Shown here piece after piece: positions 27,667 to 35,997 of a DNA stretch of 56,678 bases. Positions within the stretch are counted from its first letter, which is position 1. Each line of letters opens with the position of its first letter. Origin of the DNA: Bacteroidales bacterium (lineage in GTDB: Bacteria; Bacteroidota; Bacteroidia; Bacteroidales; 4484-276); the NCBI GenBank assembly GCA_014860585.1, contig JACZJL010000018.1, positions 1 to 56,678 on the forward strand, in the 5' to 3' direction. The notes beneath the pieces are model-generated. The model was not told the DNA's origin. It was given only the letters and a program-made list of their open reading frames with translations, and searched no databases. The position numbers and the translations under genes were made by a program.

Positions 27667-29097
27667 ATGATTGAAAGCGAACAAGCATCAACAGCGGAGG
27701 AGAAAACTTTTTTCCGCGACCGCATTTCAACAATCAACGAAGAGGGTAAGCGAAGGTGGATTTACCCAAAAAGACCTAAAGGACGTTTAACAAATTTCCG
27801 GTGGCTTGTTGCCGGATTTTTGTTAACTTTCTTTTTTGCCGGACCCTGGATTTCATATAAGGGTGAGCCCTTTATGCTTTTCAATTTTTTTGAAAGGAAA
27901 TTTATTCTTTTCGGACAAATTTTCTGGCCTCAGGATTTTCACCTGATTGTTCTTTCGATTATTACTTTTATTGTTTTTATCATCCTTTTTACCGTCATCT
28001 TTGGACGGCTTTTTTGCGGCTGGGCCTGTCCTCAAACGATTTTCATGGAATTTGTATTCAGGCAAATTGAATACCTGATCGAAGGCGATTTCAGCAAGCA
28101 GAAAAAGTTGGCAAGGATGCCCTGGAACGTTGAAAAAGTATCGAAAAAAACGCTGAAACACATTATCTTTTATGGTATTGCATTCCTGGTTGCAAACACT
28201 TTCCTTTCGTACATCGTTGGAATTGACCAGTTGAAGGAACTGATTTCCGAAGGCCCCTCAGCTAATATGGGAACACTCGTTGCCCTGATGATTTTTTCCG
28301 GTGCTTTTTATTTCATTTTTGCTTTCTTCCGCGAGCAGGTTTGTATCCTTGTTTGCCCATACGGCAGATTACAGGGCACTTTGCTCGATTCGCGCACTAT
28401 CGTTGTTGCTTACGATTACAAACGTGGTGAACCAAAAGGTAAGCACAACCCTCTGGAAGATAGGTCATCATCAGGTAAAGGTGATTGTATCGACTGCCGG
28501 AGTTGTGTAACCGTTTGTCCCACCGGAATTGACATCAGGAATGGGACACAACTCGAGTGTATCAATTGCACAGCTTGTATTGACGCCTGCAATGCGATTA
28601 TGGATAAAGTGAAACTAAAGCGGGGATTGATCCGGTATGACGCTGAAAAAGGAATATCTGACGGGAATCGAAAGATTTTCAATGCCCGGTCAATAGCTTA
28701 TTCCGTTGCTTTGACCGTATTGCTGATTGTGGTAGGCAGCCTTTTTTCGTTCAGAAGCCTGGTCGAAGTAACGATAATCAGAATGCCGGGAACCATGTTC
28801 CAGGAATATGGTCCTAACCATTTTTCAAACATTTACAAAGTGCAAATGGTAAACAAAACAAGGGAGGATTTGCCCATTGAAATTAAACTGCTCGCGCCTG
28901 AGGGGGAGATTAAATTTGTAACAGGGGATATTTTTTTGAAAAAGGAAACTATGGGTGAAGCTAACTTCATGGTCATTCTTCCTGCGCAACAGCTCAATTC
29001 AAGCAATACTCCGGTTGAGTTTGGTATTTTTAGCCTTGATCAACCGATCACCCGATATAAGCTTAACTTTGTTGGACCAAATTCATTGGATAAATGA
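27667..29097 (+). CDS. ccoG: cbb3 oxidase accessory protein CcoG (RdxA/FixG), polyferredoxin
   Basis: 476 residues, membrane protein with about five helices. NapH-type motif FCGWACPQTIFMEFVFR, the CILVCPYGRLQG motif, and two [4Fe-4S] sites (CIDCRSCVTVCPTGI and CINCTACIDACN) match CcoG, which reduces copper during oxidase assembly. A C-terminal Ig-like periplasmic domain follows. It starts 9 bp after the aquaporin stop. Confidence 0.95.
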   Translation: MIESEQASTAEEKTFFRDRISTINEEGKRRWIYPKRPKGRLTNFRWLVAGFLLTFFFAGPWISYKGEPFMLFNFFERKFILFGQIFWPQDFHLIVLSIITFIVFIILFTVIFGRLFCGWACPQTIFMEFVFRQIEYLIEGDFSKQKKLARMPWNVEKVSKKTLKHIIFYGIAFLVANTFLSYIVGIDQLKELISEGPSANMGTLVALMIFSGAFYFIFAFFREQVCILVCPYGRLQGTLLDSRTIVVAYDYKRGEPKGKHNPLEDRSSSGKGDCIDCRSCVTVCPTGIDIRNGTQLECINCTACIDACNAIMDKVKLKRGLIRYDAEKGISDGNRKIFNARSIAYSVALTVLLIVVGSLFSFRSLVEVTIIRMPGTMFQEYGPNHFSNIYKVQMVNKTREDLPIEIKLLAPEGEIKFVTGDIFLKKETMGEANFMVILPAQQLNSSNTPVEFGIFSLDQPITRYKLNFVGPNSLDK

Positions 29098-29142
29098 TGA
29101 ATAACCGGATTTTAATTGCGTTACAAATAATGATTATTAACG

Positions 29143-29583
29143 ATGAAGTGGAATTGGGGAAGTAAACTTGCAGTAGCCATGGCAGCCTTCATGATCATGG
29201 TGATCATCTTTGGTGTGGTAATGTTCAGAGAAGGGGTCGATCTGGTCGAAAGCGACTATTATCCAAAAGGGCAGGCCCACCAGGAATTAATCAATAAGCG
29301 TAACAATGCCGCCGGGTTTGCTGACCAGATCAGCCTGAATGTTGACCAGGGTATTATCAGAATAGGATTTCCCGAGCTATTTGATCCATCAAAAATGGAA
29401 GGGACAGTGCTGTTTTATCAACGTACATCAGATCAATATGACAAATTAGTAAAACTCGCAGTTGACACAAGTCACTTTTTCAGTTTTCCAACCAAAGGCC
29501 TGACGGGACGTTACATTGTTAAAATTGACTGGACTTATGAAGGTGAAGGATTTTATCTCGAAAAAACCATGAATTTACCATGA
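29143..29583 (+). CDS. ccoH: cbb3 oxidase assembly protein CcoH (FixH-like)
   Basis: 146 residues. One N-terminal membrane helix (KLAVAMAAFMIMVIIFGVVMF) precedes a periplasmic domain containing VESDYYPKGQAHQELIN, a FixH hallmark. Its function is in stable assembly of the oxidase. It overlaps the next gene by 4 bp (ATGA). Confidence 0.9.
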   Translation: MKWNWGSKLAVAMAAFMIMVIIFGVVMFREGVDLVESDYYPKGQAHQELINKRNNAAGFADQISLNVDQGIIRIGFPELFDPSKMEGTVLFYQRTSDQYDKLVKLAVDTSHFFSFPTKGLTGRYIVKIDWTYEGEGFYLEKTMNLP

Positions 29584-30344
29584 TGTTCCATATTTACACT
29601 GCGCTAACGATTGGATTAATAGGAAGCCTGCACTGCATTGGAATGTGCGGGCCTATTGCTGTCTCCCTTCCGCTTGGCAGTCGTAGTTTCGTCGATCGGG
29701 CATATGGGGGACTGCTCTATAACTTTGGCCGTACCATTACTTACGGTATCATGGGCGCTATTTTCGGGTTGCTTGGAAAAGGAATTGAAATGGCCGGTTT
29801 CCAGCAATGGGCTTCCATTTTGCTTGGCGTAGTGATGATCCTGAGTGTATTGTTTCCATTTCTTTTTAAAAACCGTTTAAATACCAATAGCTTTGGCCAG
29901 GGCGTCACCACAAAATTGGTAGCCAAATTAAAGGCTTTGTTCAGCAACCACACCAAGAACAACCTGCTCTTTATCGGGCTGTTGAATGGATTACTTCCCT
30001 GCGGGTTGGTTTATGTGGCTATTGCAGGAGCTATCAATACCAATGATGTAGTAGCCGGAATACTTTTTATGGTCGCTTTTGGATTGGGAACAATTCCCTT
30101 GCTGCTCACAGTTTCGTTGGTCGGTCATATGATAGGAAGTGCAATGAAAAGAAAGTTGAACCGGATTATTCCGGTGTTTATCATTATTCTTGGAATTATT
30201 TTCATTTTAAGGGGAATGTCGCTCGGCATTCCATTCATCAGTCCGAAAGACAAAATGCTTACACCCAACAAAGAAATGAGTGGTGGAGGTTGCTGTAGCA
30301 AAGGTGAAACAAAGTTGATGGACAGTCAATTTCAGGAAAATTAG
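29580..30344 (+). CDS. SafE/UreH-like membrane protein of the oxidase operon
   Basis: 254 residues, about six membrane segments. GSLHCIGMCGPIAVSLPLG near the N-terminus and NGLLPCGLVYVAIAGA in the middle are the paired motifs of the sulfite exporter TauE/SafE (DsbD/UreH-like) family. In cco operons this protein is linked to copper supply for cbb3 oxidase. The C-terminus ends with a cysteine-rich tail (GGGCCSKGE) that could bind metal. Translationally coupled to ccoH by a 4-bp overlap. Confidence 0.85.
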   Translation: MMFHIYTALTIGLIGSLHCIGMCGPIAVSLPLGSRSFVDRAYGGLLYNFGRTITYGIMGAIFGLLGKGIEMAGFQQWASILLGVVMILSVLFPFLFKNRLNTNSFGQGVTTKLVAKLKALFSNHTKNNLLFIGLLNGLLPCGLVYVAIAGAINTNDVVAGILFMVAFGLGTIPLLLTVSLVGHMIGSAMKRKLNRIIPVFIIILGIIFILRGMSLGIPFISPKDKMLTPNKEMSGGGCCSKGETKLMDSQFQEN

Positions 30345-30391
30345 ACCAGGCTTGAGCCTTGTTAGATTTACAGCTCCCTGAGGCAATACAA

Positions 30392-30432
30392 AAAAAATCC
30401 GGTCATTGTTTTAGATGATGACCGGATTTTTT
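30392..30432. terminator. bidirectional rho-independent terminator after the cco operon
   Basis: A 15-bp perfect stem (AAAAAATCCGGTCAT / ATGACCGGATTTTTT) with an 11-nt loop and T-runs on both strands. It serves the plus-strand oxidase operon and the minus-strand gene ending at 30486. Confidence 0.9.
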
Positions 30433-30485
30433 ATGAAAATCAACCAGTTCAAATGGTATCAGTTAATTATAGATACTAAATTAAT

Positions 30486-30881
30486 CTACTTCCCTTTATT
30501 AATCACCATCACATCATAAGACCCGATAAAAGTCTCCCCATTTGCTTTGGTTCCTTCAAGCGTAAGGGTGTTCAATTGGTTGATGTTTAAAGGTAGATTT
30601 TTAATCTCCTCAATGAGGAATTTAGCCACAAAATTTCCCTGGTTGTCAGCTTTCCAATGGTCAATGGCAATACCATTGAGAGTCACAGTGGTGGCAGCAA
30701 CTGCACCATAAGCCAGATCAGTATGAACTGTTACAACCTGTCCGTTATTTTTCAGGTTCAGCACATTGGGTGCAACCTGAATTTCGATAACAGTCTGACA
30801 GAAGCCGGTCAGGGGCAATAAAGCCAACATAATCAGCATTGAAACTACCAGTGCTTGTTTGTTTTTCGAGAAAAGAATCAT
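30486..30881 (-). CDS. small secreted protein, unknown function
   Basis: 131 residues. The N-terminal stretch is hydrophobic (ALVVSMLIMLALLPLTGFC) and looks like a signal peptide, possibly with a lipobox-like LTGFC. The mature part is predicted beta structure, with VAPNVLNLKNNGQVVTVHTDL and TLTLEGTKANGETFIGSYDVMV, like an Ig or cohesin-type sandwich. It has its own good promoter at 30931-30962 and shares the terminator at 30392-30432. Family not recognised. Confidence 0.65.
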   Translation of the reverse strand: MILFSKNKQALVVSMLIMLALLPLTGFCQTVIEIQVAPNVLNLKNNGQVVTVHTDLAYGAVAATTVTLNGIAIDHWKADNQGNFVAKFLIEEIKNLPLNINQLNTLTLEGTKANGETFIGSYDVMVINKGK

Positions 30882-30930
30882 TTTTACCTCCTTTGTTTTA
30901 AACGATCATATGTATCAAAATTGATAGGTA

Positions 30931-30962
30931 CAAATGTACATCCTAAACTGAGGCGGATGCAA
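30931..30962 (-). promoter_or_regulatory. Bacteroidota promoter (-33 TTG, 21 nt, TACATTTG)
   Basis: On the minus strand TTG (30962-30960), a 21-nt spacer, then TACATTTG (30938-30931). The expected start of transcription is near 30924, about 43 nt upstream of the secreted protein gene. Confidence 0.65.
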
Positions 30963-31110
30963 GTAAAAACGGTTGATATAAATCAACTTTTCTCGTTGCG
31001 ATTTACAAATGATTGTCGCAGTAGAAGTTATCAATATTAAGTTTTCACAGGACCATCCGTATGGTAACAAAAAAAGATGAGAATGAATAAAATACCTTTC
31101 AAGAATGATG

Positions 31111-31197
31111 TTAATCAGTCGCTTCAAACCGGTAAATAGTGGTTGTCTATTATTTTTTTTCTGGTCGAAGGAGGGAAGGAAGGAAAGAAGGGCTGCC
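31111..31197 (-). pseudogene. decayed fragment of a second galM (last ~29 codons)
   Basis: Reading the minus strand from 31197 gives PSLLRPEKK, two stop codons, then TTTIYRFEATD and a stop. The intact galM at 32433-33575 ends PTLLRPGEKYQTTTIYRFEVFD. At DNA level the block CTATTTACCGGTTTGAAG is nearly identical to the intact gene. The rest of the copy is gone. Reading frames that cross this block on either strand look like shadows of the remnant rather than genes. The remainder of 30882-31469 holds two promoter elements and nothing else I can support. Confidence 0.75.
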
Positions 31198-31402
31198 ACA
31201 GCACCAAAAATCAGACGTGTAGCAAATGATTGCAGGTCAGTAAGGAATGATCTCAAGGGTGATGATGAACCAAACAATGTGATGATGGCAGCGGAGGGGT
31301 ACAATTTCCTCAGGTTACTCAGTAAATTCAAGGTGAAAGTTATTTTTTCTTATTTTAAAGTTAAAATTAAAGGAATTATGTTAACACCATTTCGTTTTTG
31401 AA

Positions 31403-31410
31403 TATTTTTG
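31403..31410 (+). promoter_or_regulatory. Bacteroidota -7 box for the exosortase-tail protein
   Basis: TATTTTTG fits TAnnTTTG, 60 nt upstream of the ATG at 31470. No TTG is found at the right -33 distance. Confidence 0.4.
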
Positions 31411-31469
31411 CTGTCATCAACGCTTTTGACGTTGAACCGTCCATCTAGTTTAAACAAAAAATTATTTTT

Positions 31470-32174
31470 ATGAAAAAATTTGTCTTTTTAGCACTATGCG
31501 TGCTGGCGATTGGAGCTTCCCAACAAGTTCATGCAGAAGAACCTCCGGGTATCCTTGTTTTTGATCAGTTTGAAGGTACATCGAGTGGGGGGGTGCGGTC
31601 CTACTATGCTCCTAACTACAGTCAGAACAGGCTTGCGGCAGGCGACTTCTATTTTGATCAACTGCCTGGTGATCTCTCTTTTGTAAAATGGTCGTGGACA
31701 TATCCTACGAAATCTAAAGGCAAGATTTGGTCAGAGGGTTTTTATGTCAGGATTTATACCGATCAGAGTTGCTCACCGGGGAACATGGTCTATGAGACTT
31801 ACATTGATGCTAAAAATGATCTTTTCCAGATCGATGAGAGCCTGGGAAATGTTGAATCGATGTGGGCATACTTAGACCCAGTTTTTAAACCAGCTATCGG
31901 TACTACCTATTGGTTAAGCATTCAATCCTGGGAAGGACAGGGTTATGGGTATGGTTCAAATTGGATTACAATTGATGATGAAAAGGGATGTCCTGAAAGC
32001 ATGGAGCAATTAGACCCACCTAACGGTGACTGGACAGCATTACAACAAAACAGAGCGCCAAGATTTGCACTTTATGCTTCTGAGCCAGTTCCGGTTCCAA
32101 TTCCGAACTGGGCACTGTTTTTAGCCATTGGCTTGATTGCCGGATTCTTGCTATTGAGGCTGTTTTACAGGTAA
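31470..32174 (+). CDS. secreted protein with exosortase-type C-terminal tail
   Basis: 234 residues. Signal peptide MKKFVFLALCVLAIGASQQVHA is followed by a beta-rich domain with many aromatic residues (FVKWSWTYPT, YWLSIQSWEGQGYGYGS). The last 26 residues follow the three-part plan of sorting tails cut by exosortases: a short motif VPIPNW, a hydrophobic helix (ALFLAIGLIAGFLLL) and a basic end (RLFYR). No exosortase gene is in the window. The globular domain was not recognised; it is probably anchored or processed at the cell surface. A terminator-like hairpin follows at 32196-32240. Confidence 0.72.
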   Translation: MKKFVFLALCVLAIGASQQVHAEEPPGILVFDQFEGTSSGGVRSYYAPNYSQNRLAAGDFYFDQLPGDLSFVKWSWTYPTKSKGKIWSEGFYVRIYTDQSCSPGNMVYETYIDAKNDLFQIDESLGNVESMWAYLDPVFKPAIGTTYWLSIQSWEGQGYGYGSNWITIDDEKGCPESMEQLDPPNGDWTALQQNRAPRFALYASEPVPVPIPNWALFLAIGLIAGFLLLRLFYR

Positions 32175-32195
32175 AGGCAAATTCAAATTGAGATG

Positions 32196-32240
32196 AGGCT
32201 CGTATTTGATGCACTAAAATGCATGATTTACGGGCTTTTT
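32196..32240 (+). terminator. rho-independent terminator
   Basis: Imperfect ~16-bp hairpin, GCTCGTATTTGATGCA pairing with TGCATGATTTACGGGC (three mismatches and a G-U), loop CTAAAA, followed by TTTTT. It lies 22 nt after the stop of the gene at 31470-32174. Confidence 0.65.
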
Positions 32241-32325
32241 CTATTATGAATTATGCTGACATTGTTTTGCAGGAAGGCAAAGATTGATGTTGCTTATTCT
32301 TAAAAACACGCTTAGAGGTCGTCTG

Positions 32326-32395
32326 ATTAGTGACTGCCGGAAAACTCTTAATGTTGAAAATCATATTCGGGGTGTTTTCTGGCAGTTACTAATTA
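32326..32395. repeat. MITE-like element, short copy
   Basis: 20-bp inverted repeats ATTAGTGACTGCCGGAAAAC (32326-32345) and GTTTTCTGGCAGTTACTAAT (32374-32393), matching at 18 of 20 positions, around a 28-bp core. Its right half (32353-32395) is 37/43 identical to 37112-37154, so it is a dispersed family. Confidence 0.75.
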
Positions 32396-32432
32396 AAATG
32401 TATTGCAAAGTTAATTTCATTGCCGGGGACTA

Positions 32433-33575
32433 TTAGTCAAATACTTCAAACCGGTAAATGGTAGTAGTCTGGTATTTTTCTCCGGGTCGAAGAAGGGTAG
32501 GGGGGAAAGCAGGCTGGTTGGGGGAATCGGGAAAATGCTGCGTTTCAAGGCAAAACCCATAGTGCTGCATGTAAACTTTGCTTTCTTTACCTGTGATTGA
32601 TCCATCCAGGAAATTGCCGGAGTAGAACTGCATACCCGGTTGATCTGTAAAAACCTTCATCAGGCGACCACTTTGATTTTCGATGACCCGGGCTACCTCC
32701 CGCACGTTGCCATCGAAATTATTCAGCACAAATGTATGGTCATAGCCGCCATCCACCTGATGAATACCCTTTCCAATTTCCATTGGTGCAGTAAAGTCCA
32801 TCAAAGTGCCTTCTACAGGGTTTAGTTCCCCGGTTGGGATAAGGGTTTCGTCCACCGGAATGTAATGATCTGCAAAAATCTGCAACTGATGGTTGTAGAT
32901 ATTGCCATTTCCCTGACCTTTAAGATTAAAATAGCTATGGTGGGTCAGGTTGAGCACAGTGGGTTGATCGGTTTCTGCCTGGTAATCAATTCGTAGTTCA
33001 TTGTTATTATTGAGCGTGTAAATAACTTTTGTTAACAGGTTTCCCGGGTATCCTTCTTCACCATCAGGACTATGGTAAGTTAAGACAACACCCGCACTGT
33101 CAGGGAAAATAAAATCTTCAACATCCCAGACCACTTTGTCAAATCCTTTAAGGCCACCGTGCAGGTGGTTGGTTCCATTGTTGGTAGCCAGCTGATATTC
33201 AGTTCCATCAATACTGAATTTCCCGCGTGCGATTCTGTTGGCGTATCTTCCGGCGATTGCCCCAAAATAGGGTGAATTATTATCAAGGTATTGCTGCAGG
33301 TTGTCATAACCCAGTACCACATCCTGAAGGTTTCCTTCCCTGTCGGGAACAATCAGATGCGTGACAATCCCGCCATAATTGATGATCGAAACCGACATGC
33401 TGTTGATGTTGGTGAAGGTGTACTGGTAAATCTGGTTTCCATCAGTCTCCCCGAAAAGTGTGCGTTTCATGTTCATTTTTTCTTGTGTTTTTTGTTTTTT
33501 CTGCTCAATATTGCAGCCTGTAAAAATTAAGGAGCTCAACAGAAAGATGATTGTTAATCCGGCGAATTGTCTCAT
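32433..33575 (-). CDS. galM: aldose 1-epimerase (galactose mutarotase), lipoprotein
   Basis: 380 residues from the ATG at 33575. That start gives a clean lipoprotein signal (GLTIIFLLSSLIFTGCN), and the apparent TTG at 33599 falls inside a promoter element. GalM motifs are present: GAIAGRYANRIARGKF, NNGTNHLHGG (active-site His), LTHHSYFNLKG (catalytic His) and CLETQHFPDSPNQP (catalytic Glu). It interconverts alpha and beta anomers of galactose or other aldoses, here apparently tethered in the periplasm or outer membrane. It would feed the galactokinase at 18926. A broken copy of its 3' end lies 1.2 kb away. Confidence 0.93.
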   Translation of the reverse strand: MRQFAGLTIIFLLSSLIFTGCNIEQKKQKTQEKMNMKRTLFGETDGNQIYQYTFTNINSMSVSIINYGGIVTHLIVPDREGNLQDVVLGYDNLQQYLDNNSPYFGAIAGRYANRIARGKFSIDGTEYQLATNNGTNHLHGGLKGFDKVVWDVEDFIFPDSAGVVLTYHSPDGEEGYPGNLLTKVIYTLNNNNELRIDYQAETDQPTVLNLTHHSYFNLKGQGNGNIYNHQLQIFADHYIPVDETLIPTGELNPVEGTLMDFTAPMEIGKGIHQVDGGYDHTFVLNNFDGNVREVARVIENQSGRLMKVFTDQPGMQFYSGNFLDGSITGKESKVYMQHYGFCLETQHFPDSPNQPAFPPTLLRPGEKYQTTTIYRFEVFD

Positions 33576-33596
33576 TTCAATAAGTTTTGTTTGGAG

Positions 33597-33604
33597 CAAA
33601 AGTA
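33597..33604 (-). promoter_or_regulatory. Bacteroidota -7 box for galM
   Basis: TACTTTTG on the minus strand, 21 nt upstream of the ATG at 33575. No -33 TTG at the right distance. Confidence 0.45.
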
Positions 33605-33701
33605 AGCATTTTCATCATTTCTAAACTGTGAGGTCTGAAGATTAAGACAATGCAGATGATTAAAAACCTCGGGAAAATCCTTTTGTTTTCGGCGATAATA
33701 G

Positions 33702-33709
33702 TACTTTTG
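33702..33709 (+). promoter_or_regulatory. Bacteroidota -7 box for the cohesin-like secreted protein
   Basis: TACTTTTG, 32 nt upstream of the ATG at 33742. A TTTTG ends 16 nt upstream (33681-33685), closer than the usual 19-21. Confidence 0.45.
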
Positions 33710-33741
33710 AACTTCGATTAACCCTTTAAATTTGACTTAAG

Positions 33742-34977
33742 ATGAAAAAGTTGTTTTTCCTTTTACCAATGATTGCTTCATGTTTTGGCAATCCGGTGCA
33801 TACTCAAACAGCCAGCATCACACTTTCTCATGTTAAATCCTGCAACAATACAACTACCCTGGTCCCCGCCAATGTGGTCAATTTTCTTAATGTCGGCGCG
33901 ATGTCCCTTGATATTGCTTTCGACACGTTGGTTTGTAAATTCCAGTCATTAAAAAATATTCATCCCCAGTTTTCAGGGTTACTTTACAATGTGATTCCAG
34001 GACCGCAAACCAAACTCAGGATTTTATATTCAAACCTGGCGGGCGCTAATCTGGCAGCAGGGAAAATTTTTGATATTGAATTTCTTTATGTGGATGGACA
34101 AACGAACCTTCAGTTTCTTCTCAATGGTTGTGAACTGACCACCCCCAATTTTCAGATCATTCCAACTACATTTATCAACGGCAGCGTCAAACACCTTGTG
34201 ACTATCGACCAGCAGCCTGTCAATCAATCTGTGCATCAACCCAATACTGCTACGTTTTCTGTAGTTGTCCAGGAGAATCCAACTTTTCAATGGCAGCAAA
34301 GCTTCAACAATGGTAATTCATGGGCAAATGTAACCAACTCATCTACTTTCCAGGGAGCAACCACTTCGCAATTGTCGATCTTCAATACTTCCACTTTCTT
34401 TAACGGGCGTCTTTTCCGATGCCTGGTTACAAACGAGGGTTGCCCCAAACTGTCAAACCAGGCTATCCTCACCGTCCTTCCCCCGCTTTATGATCAGACA
34501 ATCAGCCTTCCTGCCGGATGGAGCAGCCTTTCAACATACCTCGACCCTTTAGAATCTGAATTGGATGATTTGTTTTCGCAAATCGATGATGAACTGGTTA
34601 TCCTTATCACCGGCAGCCTGATGTATTATCCTGCCGAAGGGATCAATACAATTGGCACATTTGACCCGCAGGCCGGGTATTCAATTAAACTCTCTGAAGC
34701 AGCCGACCTGACGATCACCGGAACAATGCAAACGGATAAAACGATCGAAATTCCGGCCGGATGGAGCTACCTCCCGGTGATTAACAACTGTGAAACGTCC
34801 ATCCTGACACTGTTCGGTGCAGCCATCAGCCAGGTTATGATCATCAAAGAGATTGCCGGCTCGAGTGTGTTTTGGCCGGGATTAAACATCACAACTTTGA
34901 CCGACCTGATACCAGGCCGGGCCTATATGGTCAATCTAACGGCGCCCGCACAGGTCACGTTCCCAGGTTGCAAATAA
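33742..34977 (+). CDS. secreted protein with cohesin-like and Ig-like domains
   Basis: 411 residues. Signal peptide MKKLFFLLPMIASCFGNPVH. Residues 25-150 form a cohesin-like sandwich (LDIAFDTLVCKFQSLKNIHP, ILYSNLAGANLAAGKIFDIEF) resembling those of the protein at 1-2997. Residues 155-250 are an Ig-like domain (FQWQQSFNNGNSWANV, FRCLVTNEGCPKLSNQAILTV). The last 160 residues hold two related blocks, each starting with an (A/P)AGWS(S/Y)L phrase. No T9SS sorting domain is evident at the C-terminus. A surface or periplasmic scaffold or adhesion role is inferred. Confidence 0.72.
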   Translation: MKKLFFLLPMIASCFGNPVHTQTASITLSHVKSCNNTTTLVPANVVNFLNVGAMSLDIAFDTLVCKFQSLKNIHPQFSGLLYNVIPGPQTKLRILYSNLAGANLAAGKIFDIEFLYVDGQTNLQFLLNGCELTTPNFQIIPTTFINGSVKHLVTIDQQPVNQSVHQPNTATFSVVVQENPTFQWQQSFNNGNSWANVTNSSTFQGATTSQLSIFNTSTFFNGRLFRCLVTNEGCPKLSNQAILTVLPPLYDQTISLPAGWSSLSTYLDPLESELDDLFSQIDDELVILITGSLMYYPAEGINTIGTFDPQAGYSIKLSEAADLTITGTMQTDKTIEIPAGWSYLPVINNCETSILTLFGAAISQVMIIKEIAGSSVFWPGLNITTLTDLIPGRAYMVNLTAPAQVTFPGCK

Positions 34978-35011
34978 CCACTTCATTGACCACTTTCCAA
35001 ACAATACACCA

Positions 35012-35971
35012 ATGGGTTTGATGCAACAGTTTCCAGTCAGCCGATCAACGATATCAATTCCTTTTATCGGTAAGGTTCATAGTAAATTTTTTGAAAACAC
35101 AAACCCCGGCATTATGCGGGCTGAAGAAAGCCTCATCGAAGTATTTGAACCTTACAGTGAAGGGCTACTAAAAATCGAATACAACGACTACCTTGAGGTT
35201 TATTTTTATTTTAATAAGGCCGAAACGGCAAAATTAACTACGCATAGCTACAGCGGGGAATTCAAAGGTATTTTTGCCACTCGAAGCTCCGATCGACCGT
35301 CAGCGATTGGAAGCACCATTGTAAAATTGATCGAACGCAAGGGAAATGTTTTAAAGGTACTTGGCTTAGATGCTCTTGACGGTACTCCGGTGATTGATCT
35401 CAAACCTATTCATATACCATTTACTGAAGAAAAACTGAATGAAGTTGCCATCAGCAGCCGTAAAATGAGTCCGAGAAAAGGCGTTCTTTCCAATGTATGG
35501 ACAGGCAGGACTGATTTATTGCTTCTGGATGCAGCAGAACTTCACGGACATTTCTGCACCGGGCTGGCTCTGGGCATCATGATGGCAACAAAAGCAATGC
35601 AGATGATCAGGAACACATGCGAAGGGCTTGATAGCCTTTCTGTTATTGTTGAAAAAAATGACTGCAGCCTGGATGGAATTCAATTTGTTACAGGCTGTAC
35701 ATTTGGAAATAATAAACTGACCCTGAATGAAACCGGAAGTCTTGTCATGATCCTCACCAAAGGGAATGATAAAGCAATCAAAATATCACTTCGTCCGGAT
35801 GCCATCGATTATATGAAGCAGGAAAGTCCTCAAATTAAAGAATTTATTTATAGCCCGGGTATAATGCAATCAGCGAATTCGCAATTTGCCAGGTTGAAAA
35901 TTGACCAGGTTTTTGGGTTGCTAACACTCGACTTTGACCGGATTTTTGAGGTCATGGAATGGCCGGTTTAA
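35012..35971 (+). CDS. fusion of TrmO/TsaA-like (UPF0066) domain and FmdE domain
   Basis: 319 residues. The N-terminal half (about 1-155) matches the TrmO/YaeB (UPF0066) beta-barrel, which binds S-adenosylmethionine: GIFATRSSDRPSAIGSTIVKL and GLDALDGTPVIDLKPIHIPF. The C-terminal half (about 170-319) is an FmdE (formylmethanofuran dehydrogenase subunit E-like) domain with AELHGHFCTGLALG and DCSLDGIQFVTGCTFGNN, whose Cys and His residues suit a metal site. FmdE-like proteins in bacteria are often near molybdenum enzymes. Here a MobB-MobA fusion and a formate dehydrogenase lie within 10 kb, so a role in maturing that enzyme is plausible but unproven. Confidence 0.82.
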   Translation: MGLMQQFPVSRSTISIPFIGKVHSKFFENTNPGIMRAEESLIEVFEPYSEGLLKIEYNDYLEVYFYFNKAETAKLTTHSYSGEFKGIFATRSSDRPSAIGSTIVKLIERKGNVLKVLGLDALDGTPVIDLKPIHIPFTEEKLNEVAISSRKMSPRKGVLSNVWTGRTDLLLLDAAELHGHFCTGLALGIMMATKAMQMIRNTCEGLDSLSVIVEKNDCSLDGIQFVTGCTFGNNKLTLNETGSLVMILTKGNDKAIKISLRPDAIDYMKQESPQIKEFIYSPGIMQSANSQFARLKIDQVFGLLTLDFDRIFEVMEWPV

Positions 35972-35997
35972 TTACCGGAACTATAAAAAAGTGGAAT

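Noticed and set aside
30915-31401. Two small genes on opposite strands (138 and 98 codons)
   Set aside because: They overlap each other and cross the galM remnant and a promoter; neither product resembles a protein family.
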